From Durusdinium trenchii (Eukaryota; Sar; Dinophyceae; Suessiales; Symbiodiniaceae): DNA of 64,000 nucleotides. The DNA is taken from positions 785,968-849,967 of the forward strand of contig CAXAMN010022917.1 in assembly GCA_963970005.1 (NCBI GenBank). Direction: 5' to 3'. Under the pieces are notes generated by a model. That model saw nothing but the letters and a program-made list of their open reading frames with translations. It was not told where the DNA came from and did no database searches. Shown here piece by piece: positions 12,101 through 23,965 of the stretch (its first letter is position 1; every line of letters starts with the position of its first letter). The position numbers were made by a program, and so were the translations under genes.

Positions 12101-12363
12101 AGCGCAGTCGCTTTTTGGCCCGCGACGGTTCACCCAGCTGTACATCTGTACACAAAACTCTGAACTCGCCAACAGCCCATCGTCCAATGCTGCATGGTGC
12201 CGAGATCTCCAGCTCCAGCAAGATGCCAAACAAAACTACAGTACATGAGTACCTTAATCCTTCAACTTGTAGTCAGCATTTTCAGGGTGATCTGCAAACT
12301 GTGTTATTGCCGCAGAGTAGCGTCAGTGCAAGAGTTTTCTCATGCATAGGCTCGTGGCTTGAA

Positions 12364-12893
12364 CTACTGAGCAACTAGTGAGCCCCAGGTTTTCAGAGTG
12401 GTCCACGAAAATTGGTGACCACATCGGCAGGTCATATGATCACAACCGCCGTTCTTCTCAATGTATTCATGGCACTTGGGGCATTGTTGAACTCGAACAC
12501 CTGCCGCTTCAAGTTCATCGATGCATGCTCCGCTTAGCTTCAAGGGCTTTTCTCCTGAATCTTCCCATTGATGCTCGCACAAGAAGCACATCACCGTGTC
12601 ATAGCCCAAGTAGCCAATTCCCAGACACCGAGGCCGAGGGCATTCCACTTGAAGAGCAGCGGGGAAGAAGGGGTTGCTTTGCAAGCGCTTGCGGAGTTTT
12701 AATTTGCCCAGAAAATCTTTAAGCTCCGAGCTGGAGTAGCAGGAGTCTTGGACGAGCTCCCAAACGCAGTCTTTTGCGAAGAAGTTTTCTTTATCTGCCA
12801 GGGTTGAGCTTTCATATATTTGGAATTTAGAACAAGTCCCAAGATCAACGGTGTGGCTTTTTGTGGCAAGCGCGCATCGCTGAATCTGTGGCA
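12364..12893 (-). CDS. RBR-type E3 ubiquitin ligase, exon 3 (IBR and RING2)
   Basis: The frame carries an IBR-like segment (VECPRPRCLGIGYLGYD, CFLCEHQW) and a textbook RING2: CPKCHEYIEKNGGCDHMTC, then RCGHQFSW. The RING2 Cys that accepts ubiquitin in this family is probably GGC in KNGGCDHM. Start chosen at an AG in phase 0 (CCACAG/ATTCAG); the open frame extends upstream to 12966, so this is approximate. It ends either at the stop at 12364 or at a donor soon after FSW. Confidence 0.75.
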
Positions 12894-13057
12894 GGTTGCT
12901 TTTGGCTTGGCACCAACAGGTTGGAGCTTTCATGTTGTGGCACATCCTACAACCTTTGGCGCCCAAAACCTCACCAACACAGAGACCCCCCGTCTAGATG
13001 CTTTGACATGGTTTGTCCATGTTTGCCATATGTTGAGCCCCCGCCTGCCATAGACAC

Positions 13058-13201
13058 CTGGCACTGTGGCCACAAACATCGAGGAAGCTTCTTCTCTGCG
13101 AAGCATTTGTCCAGCTGTCCTTCCGCCCAGCTCATCCAACATCGCTCGCAGGCCGCATGCCAATAATGCGTCCGGCTGGCGCATAGCAGCACCAGCGAAA
13201 C
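13058..13201 (-). CDS. RBR-type E3 ubiquitin ligase, exon 2
   Basis: Exactly 48 codons between acceptor TGTGACAG and donor CAG/GTGTCT, phase 0 at both ends. It carries the second half of module 4: LLCASRTHYWHAACERCW then PRCLWPQCQ. The CERCW register equals CEPC, CRNCW and CKQCW in exon 1, which supports both splice junctions. Confidence 0.75.
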
Positions 13202-13328
13202 CTGTCACAGTTCAATGGGTCGGTCCAAGAAAAATCCGCAGGAAGCCCCCGGTGTTTACTTCCAAAACTGTGGGAGTCCTTAAGAATCTTCGTTTGCACT
13301 ACGGGGAGCTTGAACCGCCTGCGCGGTC

Positions 13329-14309
13329 CTGACTAATTGTTGAGACCAGCGCCTCTTGGCAAATTGGGCAGGTAGGAGCAATTGTCCCGCGAGGAGCGGC
13401 ATACGGGGCTGCACGCTTCAAGGCCTTATTGTAGGCCTTGGTAAGGCATTCACGGTGCGAGGAGCACCCTTGGCATGAAGTGCCATGCAATTGATGCAGT
13501 ACGAAGGCGGAGGTGTTCTTGCACCGAAAAACCTCGTACTTGAAATCGGAGTCCCAGCATTGCTTGCATGCAACGCGCTGTTTGCAGGAACAATGCAGGA
13601 GCGCGGTGACCCGGTACTCACAAGAGGGACAAACAGGGCCTGGAGCACCTGCGTTCGCTTCGTGCACGCACCAAGGGGAGAATTCAAGTAGGTCGGATTG
13701 AACTTGCTCAACGTATCTCTTTACCTCCGGGATCACTGGGCTGTCCAAATGCTTGAGCACTTCAAAACACCCCTCATTGCAACCTTCATGCCCACAAGGG
13801 ACATCCAGTGCGCAGTAGGCCTTGCACCATTCCAACTTCGACGGCAAATCTGCTAGCCAGCAGTTTCGACAAGCTCCATGACCACAGGCAGTGTTCACAA
13901 GAACTTGGTCTTGCTCCTCCCCACAGCGTGGGCACACTAAGGCTTCATTGGGCCAGCCCGGCCACTGGACTAGCTGATCAGCCACTTTGTTGGCGGACGA
14001 GGCATCGATGGCATCGGCGAGGGCTCGTGCATGCGCAGACACCTTCAGCGGCAAGGCTTGGGGAACTTGTCGGCCACAGGTCTGGCAGGGGCACTCGACT
14101 CGCAGCATCCAGCGTTGTCGGCACTTGGGAAGCTCTTTCAGGGTCCAATTCCGCAAGCAAGGTTCACAGGCTGCATGACGACATGCAGACTGAAAGGCAC
14201 CTGAAAACTTTTCAAAGACCAACAGCTCTTCCCGGCTTCCACAGCACACGCAGCCCAGCCCGACGCCGGTGCCAGCGCTGCCCACTTCACCCACCAAGTT
14301 TTGCTCCAT
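13329..14309 (-). CDS. RBR-type E3 ubiquitin ligase, exon 1 (three RING-like modules and half of a fourth)
   Basis: 327 codons from ATG 14309 to CAG at 13329. Cys/His modules repeat about every 95-100 residues. Module 1: C20/C22-C23 ... CRHAACEPC (43-51). Module 2: C126PRC129 ... CGHGACRNCW (142-151). Module 3: C227PSC230 ... SCKQRVACKQCW (241-252). Module 4 begins CPICQEAL (314-321). Each module is followed by a second Cys-rich half. The exon ends in phase 0 with CAG followed by GACCGC, a GA-type donor of the kind reported in dinoflagellates. Joining here to 13201 completes module 4. Known: RBR ligases pass ubiquitin through a RING2 cysteine. Several RING1-like units in tandem is not an arrangement I know. 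Confidence 0.8.
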
Positions 14310-14340
14310 TCCCCTGTTAGGACCAGAAGAAAACACAACA
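14307..14340 (-). promoter_or_regulatory. Possible spliced-leader (or cis) acceptor just before the RBR start codon
   Basis: The minus strand reads a pyrimidine-rich run, then CCTAACAG, then GGGAATG, so an AG at 14315-14314 precedes the ATG by five bases. Dinoflagellate mRNAs receive a trans-spliced leader at such AGs. It could equally be the acceptor of an upstream coding exon. Confidence 0.4.
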
Positions 14341-14369
14341 CAAGCCCGAGTGCTAAGGTCACACGCACT

Positions 14370-15170
14370 TTGGGCCCAGCCCGATGGATGTGAGCGGGGA
14401 GAACGAACGACGTGGCCCTTTCAGCGACGAACCGTCGACCGGACGTTGGAATCGACCCACTTCAGAAGCGAGAGAAAGAGAGAGAGAGGAGAGAGAGACG
14501 ACTTCTGGCGCCCAATGGCGCCCATCCCACCCTACTGTGACTGTGCCAGCCCCTCGGTGAGTTGGGTCCTCTTCAACACGCACCCCGAACGCGGGGTCAA
14601 CCCCCAAAAGTCTCCAGTACCCACCCGGTATCCCCCCGGTCACCTCCGGTCACCTCCGGTCACCTCCGGACCACCCGGACGGTCCGTCGAGTCAGCCGAC
14701 CTCCAGCATCATGGAGCCCAGGGCTTTCCGGTTCCTTGGGTGGAGGTGGAGGTCGCGTGGAAGAGGTTGTGGAGTCGTGGAGAAGTCTTCTCTGTAAAAC
14801 CCGTCGTGGAAAGCTGACCTTCCAAAAAAGACCGGGGCCGCAACTAGCACCTGATCTACTAGGTGTGGTACTGTTGGTGCGTGTTGGAGGTGTACTAACC
14901 TGAAAATCGATGAAAGAGAACAGGTTCAATCTGCAGATATATGAAAAGTATGATATGTGCATGTGCATGTGCACACAGGCCACCACAAATTAGTGTTATA
15001 TAAATATATATATATATATATAATTGGGGCGTGTGCATGGCAAACGGCCACTCTAACATGTCATTGTCCAAATCCGGAGGAATATGCCTGCTCGAAACAG
15101 TGAGGGGCTTGGGCTTGCGCACGTTGGGCCCCCTCTAACTCTCTAACTCTTATATGTTTTCTCGGACCTT
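14370..15170. other. Intergenic stretch
   Basis: GA-rich run near 14470, a 10-bp array (TCCGGTCACC, three units near 14640) and (TA)n at 15001-15021. No exon supported. Confidence 0.5.
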
Positions 15171-15172
15171 TT

Positions 15173-17278
15173 TCACATCTGCTCATTGGCCCTTTTGGCC
15201 TTGAAGGTCAGAGGAAGTTGCTTTCGCTCCTCTGCCTTGCTGCACGCCTTTTGCAATGCCTTGCTTGCCTTCCAGCTGTCTCCCGCTGGCATTGCGCATG
15301 CCTCGCATACTTTGCACCATACTTTGTGGCCTCTGCGCGTCAGGATGTGTGTGGGGTTGCCAGCCCACGTGGCTGGTACATCGTGTGGACCATTCCAGCA
15401 TGGGCTTTGATGCAGCTGCTCTATGTTCTCTCTCCTGCGGAGTTGCGCAGGGTGCGCAGCCCACATTTGCCGCACACCAGGTAGTGGTTCTGGATCGTGA
15501 GCTCGTGTCCATCCGGCTCCCGGTGTTCAAGGATCCTTTTAATAAAGGCCTGCTTGGTTTCAAGCTGTGGTTCACCTCCTTTCACTGGCAAGCTTTGGGC
15601 AAGCTCGCACTTCTCTTCTTTGGCATTGCGGAGCTGTTGGATGGACATGTGCTGGTGAATCCTGCATTGGCATTGTGCGCATTCAAGCCCACTTCGTTTT
15701 GGTGTCCATTGATGCCCTTCTTCCTTTCCTGTGACATTAATCTGCAGGAAGAGAGCCTTCTTCTCGTCTCTGGTCTTCTGGCGCCTGTCCTTGCCGGTGG
15801 CCTTTTGTTCATGGATGAAGTGATCTGGTGTATCAAGGAGATACTTGGTCCTTTGCACTGCCAAAGGGGCCACTCTGTTGTATTTCCTGTCTTGCTCGCG
15901 AAGTTCTCGTTCTTGGCCCAGTGGCCTTCTGGAAATAGCCACTTCCATGGCAGCCTTGCTGGCGTCCTTGTATCTAGTTCTCAAGGAAGATCCTGTGGTT
16001 GGCATGACCCGTAGCTGTGCTTTGGTGATGCTGAGGGCTTTGACCCTTTGACGTTGGTCCCAAGTCACTCAAGGATGAGAGGCCAAAGAAGTGGTCTAGG
16101 AGTCTAGGTGTTTTCCATGCACCCAAGCTTCCCGTGCTTTCACAGACAGTTCATGGACCCGAACTGGAACACTCAGATCCACATAGTGTGCAATCATCCG
16201 CATGCCATAGTACCAAGACCTGCATTGCCTCTGTTTGCCTGGAAGCACAGTTGTCACTGCCCCCATTCTGAACATCTCGCCTGCGAACATGGTGTGGTGT
16301 ACAATCGTGACGATGTAGTGCCTCACCGGACTGTCTCCACTGGCCGTGGCTATGCCAATGGTCATGGTCTCCAGGCCTTTGAGCTGAATAGCGCAAAGTT
16401 CTGTCATGGAGCCCCATGCCTGTATGGCTGCACCGCCAGTGGATATCTTGACCTCCGGCATTTGTAGAAGCCCTTGTGCCCAGAACTCGAGGTTGATGCC
16501 TTGCTCTATTTCTTTCTGGTCAGCCCCGTCAAGTGGGGGACAGTTCTTGTTCGTCTGTTTGCATAGCCATAGCAGGTGGATGGCCGTAGCTGGCTGGTTG
16601 CAGTGTGGACATGTCAGGTGTCCTTGCTCACTTCCCTCTGACATCTTGGTGAAAATCGCCCCCTGGTGCCATGTTTGCAAGGCAGTCTTCGTGCATGGGT
16701 TGGCTTAGGCTTGGCTAGCCATCCTTTCCATGGCACCCAATCCAAAGGCTGCTGTACATCTTGCAGCATGGTCCTTTTCTGGATGTTGCAAATGCGTTCT
16801 CTCACCTGGGCCCTGCTCAACTCCTCTTTGATGAAGAACCAAGATGCATGCATGTTCAGCTCGAAGTCATCTTCTCCGTTTGAGCCTGGCTTTGTCCACC
16901 TGTCATAGCGCGTAGTGTCCCAACCTCCGTCATGCAGGTAGCATATGAGTGCTGCCACTGGTCCCCTGACCACTTGCCAGGGGTATTTTTCTTGCTTGAG
17001 TCTGTCTTTGGTGACTTACCAGGCCTTGGCCAGGTCTCGGTGGAGATGTTCAGGCCAATTTCCAAAGAACTGGCGGTAGATCTTGATCTGGCTAGCGGAA
17101 GCCTCAAAATCTGGGTCTTTATGCCTTGGCTGCATGTCGTACACAATGTCCATGTTGCCGGTGCGCTGCATGCCCATCTGTCTGGCCATAGCCGACCTGA
17201 TGCGGTGCCTTGTTTGTGGGGCCAATCCCATGGCCTGATGCCCCAGCTGATGCCCGCTTGAATGCTACCCTTGTACAA
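15173..17278 (-). pseudogene. Decayed 3' part of a LINE-like retrotransposon ORF
   Basis: At least four overlapping broken frames read in one direction (16856-17278, 16614-16973, 16096-16680, 15421-16068, 15173-15475). The piece has no RT catalytic motif, so it is 5' truncated; (TA)n at 17297-17332 lies just beyond. Seen: a post-RT zinc knuckle (CPHCNQPATAIHLLWLC), then three spaced H-x-L/W...C-x-x-C modules: HQWTPKRSGLECAQC, HELTIQNHYLVCGKC, HILTRRGHKVWCKVC. The shift between modules 2 and 3 falls near 15421-15475. Inference: C-terminal region of a non-LTR element ORF2 with several zinc-ribbon-like repeats, no longer coding. Confidence 0.65.
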
Positions 17279-18780
17279 CTTGAGTCTCTAAATCTTATAT
17301 ATATATAAGTTATACATATATATATATATATACCCGAGCATCACCTGCAAGTGGGAACACATCATGCATCACCCGGAATGGAGTGGCAGTGGCTGCCAAT
17401 AGTTCCAGCATCTTGCAGTCACCAAGGATCTATTTGCCTGACTCCGTCTTTTGGGGGAAACTCTCCTGCCAGCCCACTTTAGCAAATCAGCGTCGCAGGA
17501 TCATCCATGGCACTTCCTGGCAGATCGGTGCGAGAGAAAAAAAAAAAACACCTCCCGAGAGAAAAACGTCCGAAGTGGTGCTTATCAAGAATTGATCCCT
17601 TGCAGTGTTCTGAAGCCCACCGTTTCAAGCCTAATCCCGAAGCTTCGAGCTTGGCCGAAGAAAAACAAGAGGATCGAACAAGCAAGGATCAGTTCAAAGG
17701 GAAACTCCTTGCCAAAGAACCCCTGAGAGCCCCAGTGGCGGGTGAAACGCCGACTTTGAATCAAGCAACACGGAAGGAAACACACTGGACCACCGTCGGA
17801 CGGGGATGTCGTTCACAGCGAGCAGAGGCGCGCTCCCCCTCGCATCCCTTTCGTTCTCGCCGAGGCACGCGCTGTCAGCATGGCATGGCGCAGCTTGCGG
17901 CGCTTGAGCTCGGGGAAGCCATGCCTGGGCGGCATCGGCATCGCAGTTAAATGAGTGGCATCGCACCTACCCTCAGCTACCCTAGCGCCCTTGGTCCGCG
18001 AACAAGTCTGGATGACCTGCCGTTTTTTGCCACGTAAGGCTTTCCTCCGCGCCTTCGACCCCTAGCAAAAGCACCCCCTGCAAGACAGGATCCCCAAAAC
18101 TGAACAGATTCACTGCCACGCTGTCCACGCACGCGCCAGAACGTGGGTTGGCCGGTTCCGCACGCGCCGGAACCTGCGCCCGAACGAACGTTCCGCCCAC
18201 GGCACTGCCCGGCCGCGGGCCAAAGCGCGGCCTGCACGTGGCTGGAGGTCGGCCGTCCAAGTGCAGGTGATGTTTCATGATTCTTCCCCAGGCTGTCAGT
18301 GTCACCCGGCCAACAAATTGGTCGCGGTGAAGATGAAGAGAGAGAAAGAGAGAGAGAGAGAGAGACTCAAGAGACACCCATCCAGCGCTATCTGCATAAA
18401 AGTCAGATAGCGAAGGCCATCAATTTGAGGTGGCAGCAAGCCACGGTAAGGTACTACAGTACATACCGTAGCTATATATGCCAACGGGTTCAAGTCTCAG
18501 CTCTCTCCACCCCAACCTGCAGTTCAATCAGGTTAAGGAGCTCATGATCAACGAATCAAACCCATCAGACTAGGCCCTCTTCCAAAAGATCCTTCGACCA
18601 AGACTGCACGACACTCCGAAGAAGACAACATGTAGCGTTATGGTCTGAACCGTTCATCCCTGCCACGTCCAGTTGAGCGGCATACATGTAGACTCTCGAT
18701 TACACAACCCCCACAACAACAAAACAAACGTGATGAAGAGGTGTTCAACCGATGTCTGGGCTGGTTTATTGATCAAAAGT

Positions 18781-18960
18781 CTACACCCCTTCATCCGATG
18801 CTTCATCCCTGCCCCCCTGGGGCACCTTTAGCAGCTGCAACCCCTTCTCCCGCAGCACCCGCTGCTGCAAGGGCTGCAACTGGAGCGCCTCCGTGCGCCG
18901 GGCGCCCAGCGCGCCGAAGATCGCCTCCGCCTGGCGAACATGGTGATGTGCACCTGTTAC
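18781..18960 (-). CDS. Probable terminal exon, helical
   Basis: After an intron filled with TACTAG-type repeats and an AG acceptor (CGCCAG), the frame reads AEAIFGALGARRTEALQLQP, then LQQRVLREKGLQLLKVPQGG, and stops at 18781. Amphipathic helix. Function unknown. Confidence 0.45.
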   Translation of the reverse strand, partial: VTGAHHHVRQAEAIFGALGARRTEALQLQPLQQRVLREKGLQLLKVPQGGRDEASDEGV

Positions 18961-19112
18961 TACCAGTAAGGCACTTGTTACTACAAGCGATGCACGCACT
19001 TGTTACTACTAGCGTGGCACTTGTTTCTACTTGCTTCTTGTTACTACTAGTAAGGCACTTGTTCCTAATAGCTTCTTGTTACTACTAGTAAGGCACCTGT
19101 TACTACTAGCGT
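18955..19112. repeat. TACTAG-type short repeat cluster, longest
   Basis: About eight units of GTTACTACTAGTAAGGCACT and GCTTCTTGTTACTAC. Directly ahead of the exon ending at 18781. Confidence 0.8.
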
Positions 19113-20477
19113 GGTGATGTTCTCAACTTCTGAGGTGTTTTGTGGGTGTTCAGCGCGTCTTTCCATTCTTCAGTGATGTTGACACCCATCACACCTTGAG
19201 GAAAATTTTGGCACCCATGACAAGTACACATATGTATACATATACATGTGCATATATACTGTCTATATATCAGAAGAGGAACTAAGCCCAAAGAAGTCCT
19301 AGAGACCGCAACGTGCCTTGTCGAGTTCATTCCTCTCAAGCAGCTGTTGCACTGTGCCCGCCAAAGGTTTCTCCTCACGAACACACCATCTGCGGCTGCC
19401 AACTTGTCGTCTAGCTGTGTCTGCATCAGGTGGTACATGAGCCCCGCAACCAAACCATCCTTTAACTTTGACGGCAGGAAACCTCAGCAACTGAAGAGGC
19501 CAGCTTTCTTTTAAACCTTGGGAGTTCGAGTCTTCTTAGTCCCTCGACCGAATTTGGAGTCCCAAGTCTGCACAACACCCATACGTCCAGTGAGGCAGGA
19601 ATTGGTTTCAACACTGGAGCTTCTGAACCCGCCCATGTGCCCCACGGGCCGCCCCCACCGCCGCTCCAGCGGCTTCAACAACTGCTCCACCGCCGCGGCC
19701 GCGCGCTCAGGCTCGGCGCGGCCGTGGAACCTCGGGGTCGGTCGTGGCGTCGGCGTGATCTCCCTGGGTCGAAAGAAGTCAGCAACTGAAGAGCGATGGA
19801 GTCATTGGAAGTCTAATGGACTCAAATAGCCATGGATTCAAACCAATTGAAGTCTTCTAGATTTACATGGCGAAAAACTCTTAGATTTCATTATATATAT
19901 ATATAGACTCTAAGACCCTAGAAGTCGAAGGACTTTGATTGAGTTCCACTGAAGTCAAAGAAGTTCCTTTAGTTCCTGGTCAGGTCTGGGACTCTCATGG
20001 CAGAAAAGCAAAAGGCTCCAGACTTTAACAAGCACCTGCCAAGGTTCCTCTGTTCAATTCGAAGACGGCTGTCTTCTACCAGGAGGCTCCTATGTTGGCT
20101 CATAGATGCTCATAGTGTCATGTTTGTCGTGCGTCTGTACCCGCTTTTGAGCGCAAAAGCGCACAAATTAGGACTGCGGGAAACCAAGAGTTCTAAAACG
20201 CAGGAACAGCCCTGGTTGAAAGAAAGGCGTTTGGAATCTTTCGGGCGGGTTGCCGGAGAAACAGGTGGCCACCGGCCATGCTCGGCTGTGAACCCTCCCG
20301 TCTCCGTGCTCCAAGACGCTCGGCCAGATCCAGAGCATCCATGAAATCCTGGCCAGATCAGATCGTTCACCCGCTAGGTGTGGAAGTCGCAGGTACCGCA
20401 CTTAGTTGTGGTGAGCACTTAAGTGCTCAGCTAAGCGGGGGCCGTTGAACTCTGAAATTCAGTGAACAAACTTGAGG

Positions 20478-22345
20478 TCATGACTCATGACCACCCATCC
20501 CCATCCCGAAAGAGGAAAGAAGAGGAATTCCACTTGCACACTCTTCGCGCACCTCCAACTCTGTGCCGCCCTGCTCCGCTGCCGCTCGTCGCGCGGCCGC
20601 CCGGTTCAGGGCCTTGCCGTCCGAGCATGTGGCAGAAGGATGCAGAAGGTGGGGTTGCTCGTAGAGGGGGGAACCGGGGGCCTCACCTAAAGAATTGCTC
20701 AAAACAAATAAAAAGATTGTGGTGCACCAACAAGAAGAAAGTGAAACCACAACCGTTTGTAGCTTCTGGACCTTATTTGCAGGTTTGCGCTCCTATCTGA
20801 CTTCTATGGCATGGCTGCTCAGCCAAATGCACCGAATGTCTGCCACTTTCTCTAGCAACGGAGCCTCTCATGCTGGGTCGGAGTCGGAGTCGGAGTCGGA
20901 GTCGCCTCTTTCAAGGAGTGGAGGTCCCACTTCTGGCGCAGTCGCAGCTGTAAGGTCACCTGCCAACGAAGCAAGTCCCGAGTGCCACGAAGCACGTCGG
21001 CACCTCGCCGACTCCTCGTCCGACGGATCTCCGGAGCCTCCGCCTCCTCTGGGGAGGGCAGCCGCCCCGCCAGCCAAAGTGCGCCATGGGTGTCCTAGGC
21101 AGTCCAGGAGGTGAAGCAGACCGGTGAAGACCCGCCGAAACTCCGTGGATTGAGAGAATGAGGGACCTTTGAACAGCTAAAATGCTCTTGGAGCTTCCAC
21201 TGGAGAAAGGTTTCGTCCTACCCTGGCAGCTTCATGCTACCTGCCTCGACCACCCCTGACACCCAGCGAATCCTTCTCGTTCCGCCGCTGCATGGCGTCG
21301 TCGAAGAGGGCCTGGGAGTGGTGGGTTTCCACCAGTCTAAGTTGGCTCTTCCGTTCCTGAAAATGCTCGTCATCCCGTCGTCCACCAACCCCCAGCTCGG
21401 TCAGCCTCTCCCCGCAGGGGCCCTCCGCGCCTGTATCCGTGCCTCACAGCCCTGCAAAGCCTGCTGCCCCAAAGGCCCCGACAAGTCTGTGTCGGAGGCA
21501 CATCTGGCCGGAGATGTCAAGGCGGGCGGAACCTAATGATAGCGTATTGGTTCAAGAACCCCACAAAACCAACATAAAACAACCAAACAAACAACATGAC
21601 AGCACACTCAGCGCACCCACCCAATCGCAGCCTCCTTTGACTTGTAAGGCCTCCTCCCCCTCCAAAAAGAAAGGGTTCCCCAGTTCCCCACCTCAGCCGC
21701 TCGACTGCCTGCGCCAGCTTCTGTCGATGCTCCTCCCGACTGGCATCGAAAGGGTCCACCTGAGGGGACCGTCGTGCCACCGGGGGCGGCACCGGTGTTC
21801 TCAGGCGAAAAATTCCTTGGATACCAAAAGGACCGGACTGGAAGATCTGACAAGTCGGTGTTCAGTTCCTTGGCGTTTGTCGGGATGTCATGTGTGTTTC
21901 GTTGGATATTTATATGTATATATATATATATCTGTGTGTGTGTGTGTTTAATTATGTATCCCCTGCACAGGGCAAAGACCGAAACCTGCCCCGACAAAAC
22001 TCCATCCATGGGAGCTTTTGTCATGCATCTTCGGTCACATTCCTTGGCAACTCCCTTCGACTGGAGGGTCCAAACTGGTCGCCCTCGAGTTCTCCCCAAC
22101 TGGAGATCCATGGATCTTTCGTCAGGGAACATCTCCTAAAGCAAACCGTAGTTTTCTAGACCCCCCCGCATCACTGGCAGATGGCTTTCCGGGCCTTTCC
22201 CTATCCGACCGACCGACTCAGGGATTCTCCGCCTCGGCCAGCAGCTCCCCCGAGCGGCGCACCGCGTCGGGGCGGCTGCCGTCCTCACGGGCCTCGGAGG
22301 TGCCCAAACCCTCCATGTCTGACTGCATAGCTGGTTGCGCTCCCC
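20478..22345 (-). CDS. Multi-exon gene with acidic and coiled-coil segments
   Basis: Five open segments in order: 22345-22218 (MQSDMEGLGTSEAREDGSRP, then RRSGELLAEAENP); 21810-21688 (DPFDASREEHRQKLAQAVER); 21450-21235 (RDDEHFQERKSQLRLVETHH, then ALFDDAMQRRNEKDSLG); 21080-20868 (SGDPSDEESARCRRASWHSG, ending in four Ser-Asp pairs encoded by a (TCGGAG)n run); 20680-20478 (ALNRAAARRAAAEQGGTELE). They share charge-rich helical character and direction. Whether all belong to one gene is inferred. No family recognised. Confidence 0.45.
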
Positions 22346-22889
22346 AACAAAAGGGAGGTGAAGAAGACAAAACTAAGAAGTATACTGGGGACCGGTGACT
22401 TAGGACTTGTGGCCACCAGTGACTTAGGTTCACTGGGTATATCGATTCTTGTATAGATTCGTGCCTGGCCTGGGCCCCAGTTCTCCATCTCCGAGTGGGT
22501 CTTTCTTCGGGAGCGAGCTTGTTTCGTGACGGAAGGGACCGACGCTTCTTCGATCGAATCTTGGGACCCCCTCAGCTGCCAGGTTGGCGAGCGTCTGGCT
22601 GGAGCCTGGGATGATCCCTCGTGCTGAAAGCGAGGGGTAAAGGGGTAAAGGACAACATGATGTATGGGGTGGCATTCCTTCTTGCTATAGTGGACCCTAT
22701 AGGACTTGGCATTCAGGATCCTGAGCGGCTTCGGGCTTGGTGGCCAGTATTCCCGAGATTGTACAGACGGGCTTTTGGTTGCAGCACCGGATTTTGCAAG
22801 AGCAGCACTTCTGTAGCAGGCACCTGGTGCACGGCAGCATGCATAAAGCTTGCACCTCATGGGGCCGGTCCTCCTCCTCTCCTCACCAC

Positions 22890-23015
22890 CTCCTCACCGC
22901 GCCTCTCGCGAAAGCAGGCCGGCTTTCCATGTCGCTGGTGGCCGCCCGGCCCTCGGCACATCGAATGGGCGGCGTGCGCAGGATGGACCGGAGCTCCCTT
23001 GAGGACCGGGCTCTC
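22890..23015 (-). CDS. Unassigned exon
   Basis: Acceptor TTTTTGCAG, then RARSSRELRSILRTPPIRCA and SDMESRPAFARGA up to a GGTGAGG donor. Upstream, near 23290-23400, a short frame (NRANTAGLAAEPGTGGRSGP, then LGSLANYAGA and a stop) looks like a terminal exon of another gene. Confidence 0.4.
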
Positions 23016-23917
23016 TGCAAAAACATCAAGAACTAGGCTAGGTCTCTCATGGAGAGAGCATACGAACTAGGCAGGTGTCCATGCCGACGAAAGGCCAGTC
23101 TCCACTAAGGTTCTGAACGAAAATCACTCAAGACAGATCCATCTCCTGAGCCTGTCCAGTCCTAGATTTTTCGTGATGTTTGACCTCTCAGTGGTCTTGA
23201 AGCCAAATCCCTCATAAACCAAACCAGACCTTCCCAACACCAACGACCCACCAAACACAGCTTCCGCTTCCATCTCAGGCTCCGGCATAGTTCGCCAGCG
23301 AGCCCAGAGGCCCCGAGCGCCCGCCCGTGCCCGGCTCCGCCGCCAGGCCAGCGGTGTTTGCCCGGTTCACCAGGCCGCCGGGCGGGAGCGAAGGACCTCC
23401 CCCAAGAACAGTCTATGTAAGGCCAGTGGGGTGGAATCCGGTTCATCTCAAAGCTTGGGCTGTGGAATCTGCAGATTGAAACACATACACCGACGCAACT
23501 TCCACACATCAGTGGGTGAGAAGACTTCTTTCTGGTCTGCTGTGGGTTGGAGTTTCCGCCTCCCCATATTATTAGGAGGCAATCCCCACAAAAGACAACA
23601 ATTGGAATCGAAAATGGAAAAATGACCGACCGGACCTACCCTCTCCCCAACTACCCTGGGAAAAAACGATGTTCCAGTGTCCTGCTTCCTGCGGCTAAAC
23701 CTCATACAGTATCCCAAAGAACCCCAGCATCCTAACATCCCAAAACCCACGCACCCACCCATCCACGTCGCCTGCACCCATCAGCCCGTGCGAGGCCGCT
23801 CCCTCCACCCCGGCGATCTGCGACCCCGCGCGGTTCATCAAACCCCGCGCGCGCGTGAGACGGATCCGCAGACGGCCCACCTGAAGCGACGGACGCCGCG
23901 GTGCGGATAGGAGGACG

Positions 23918-23965
23918 CTACTAGGGGGCTCCTGGCCTCACTACTAGGAGCAAGGACGCTACCAG
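23918..23965. repeat. TACTAG-type short repeat cluster
   Basis: GCTACTAGGGGGCTCCTGG and CTACTAGGAGCAAGGACGCT. Confidence 0.75.

Noticed and set aside
13808-14320. 170-residue plus-strand frame
   Set aside because: Antisense shadow of the RBR exon, whose Cys/His modules are unmistakable on the minus strand.
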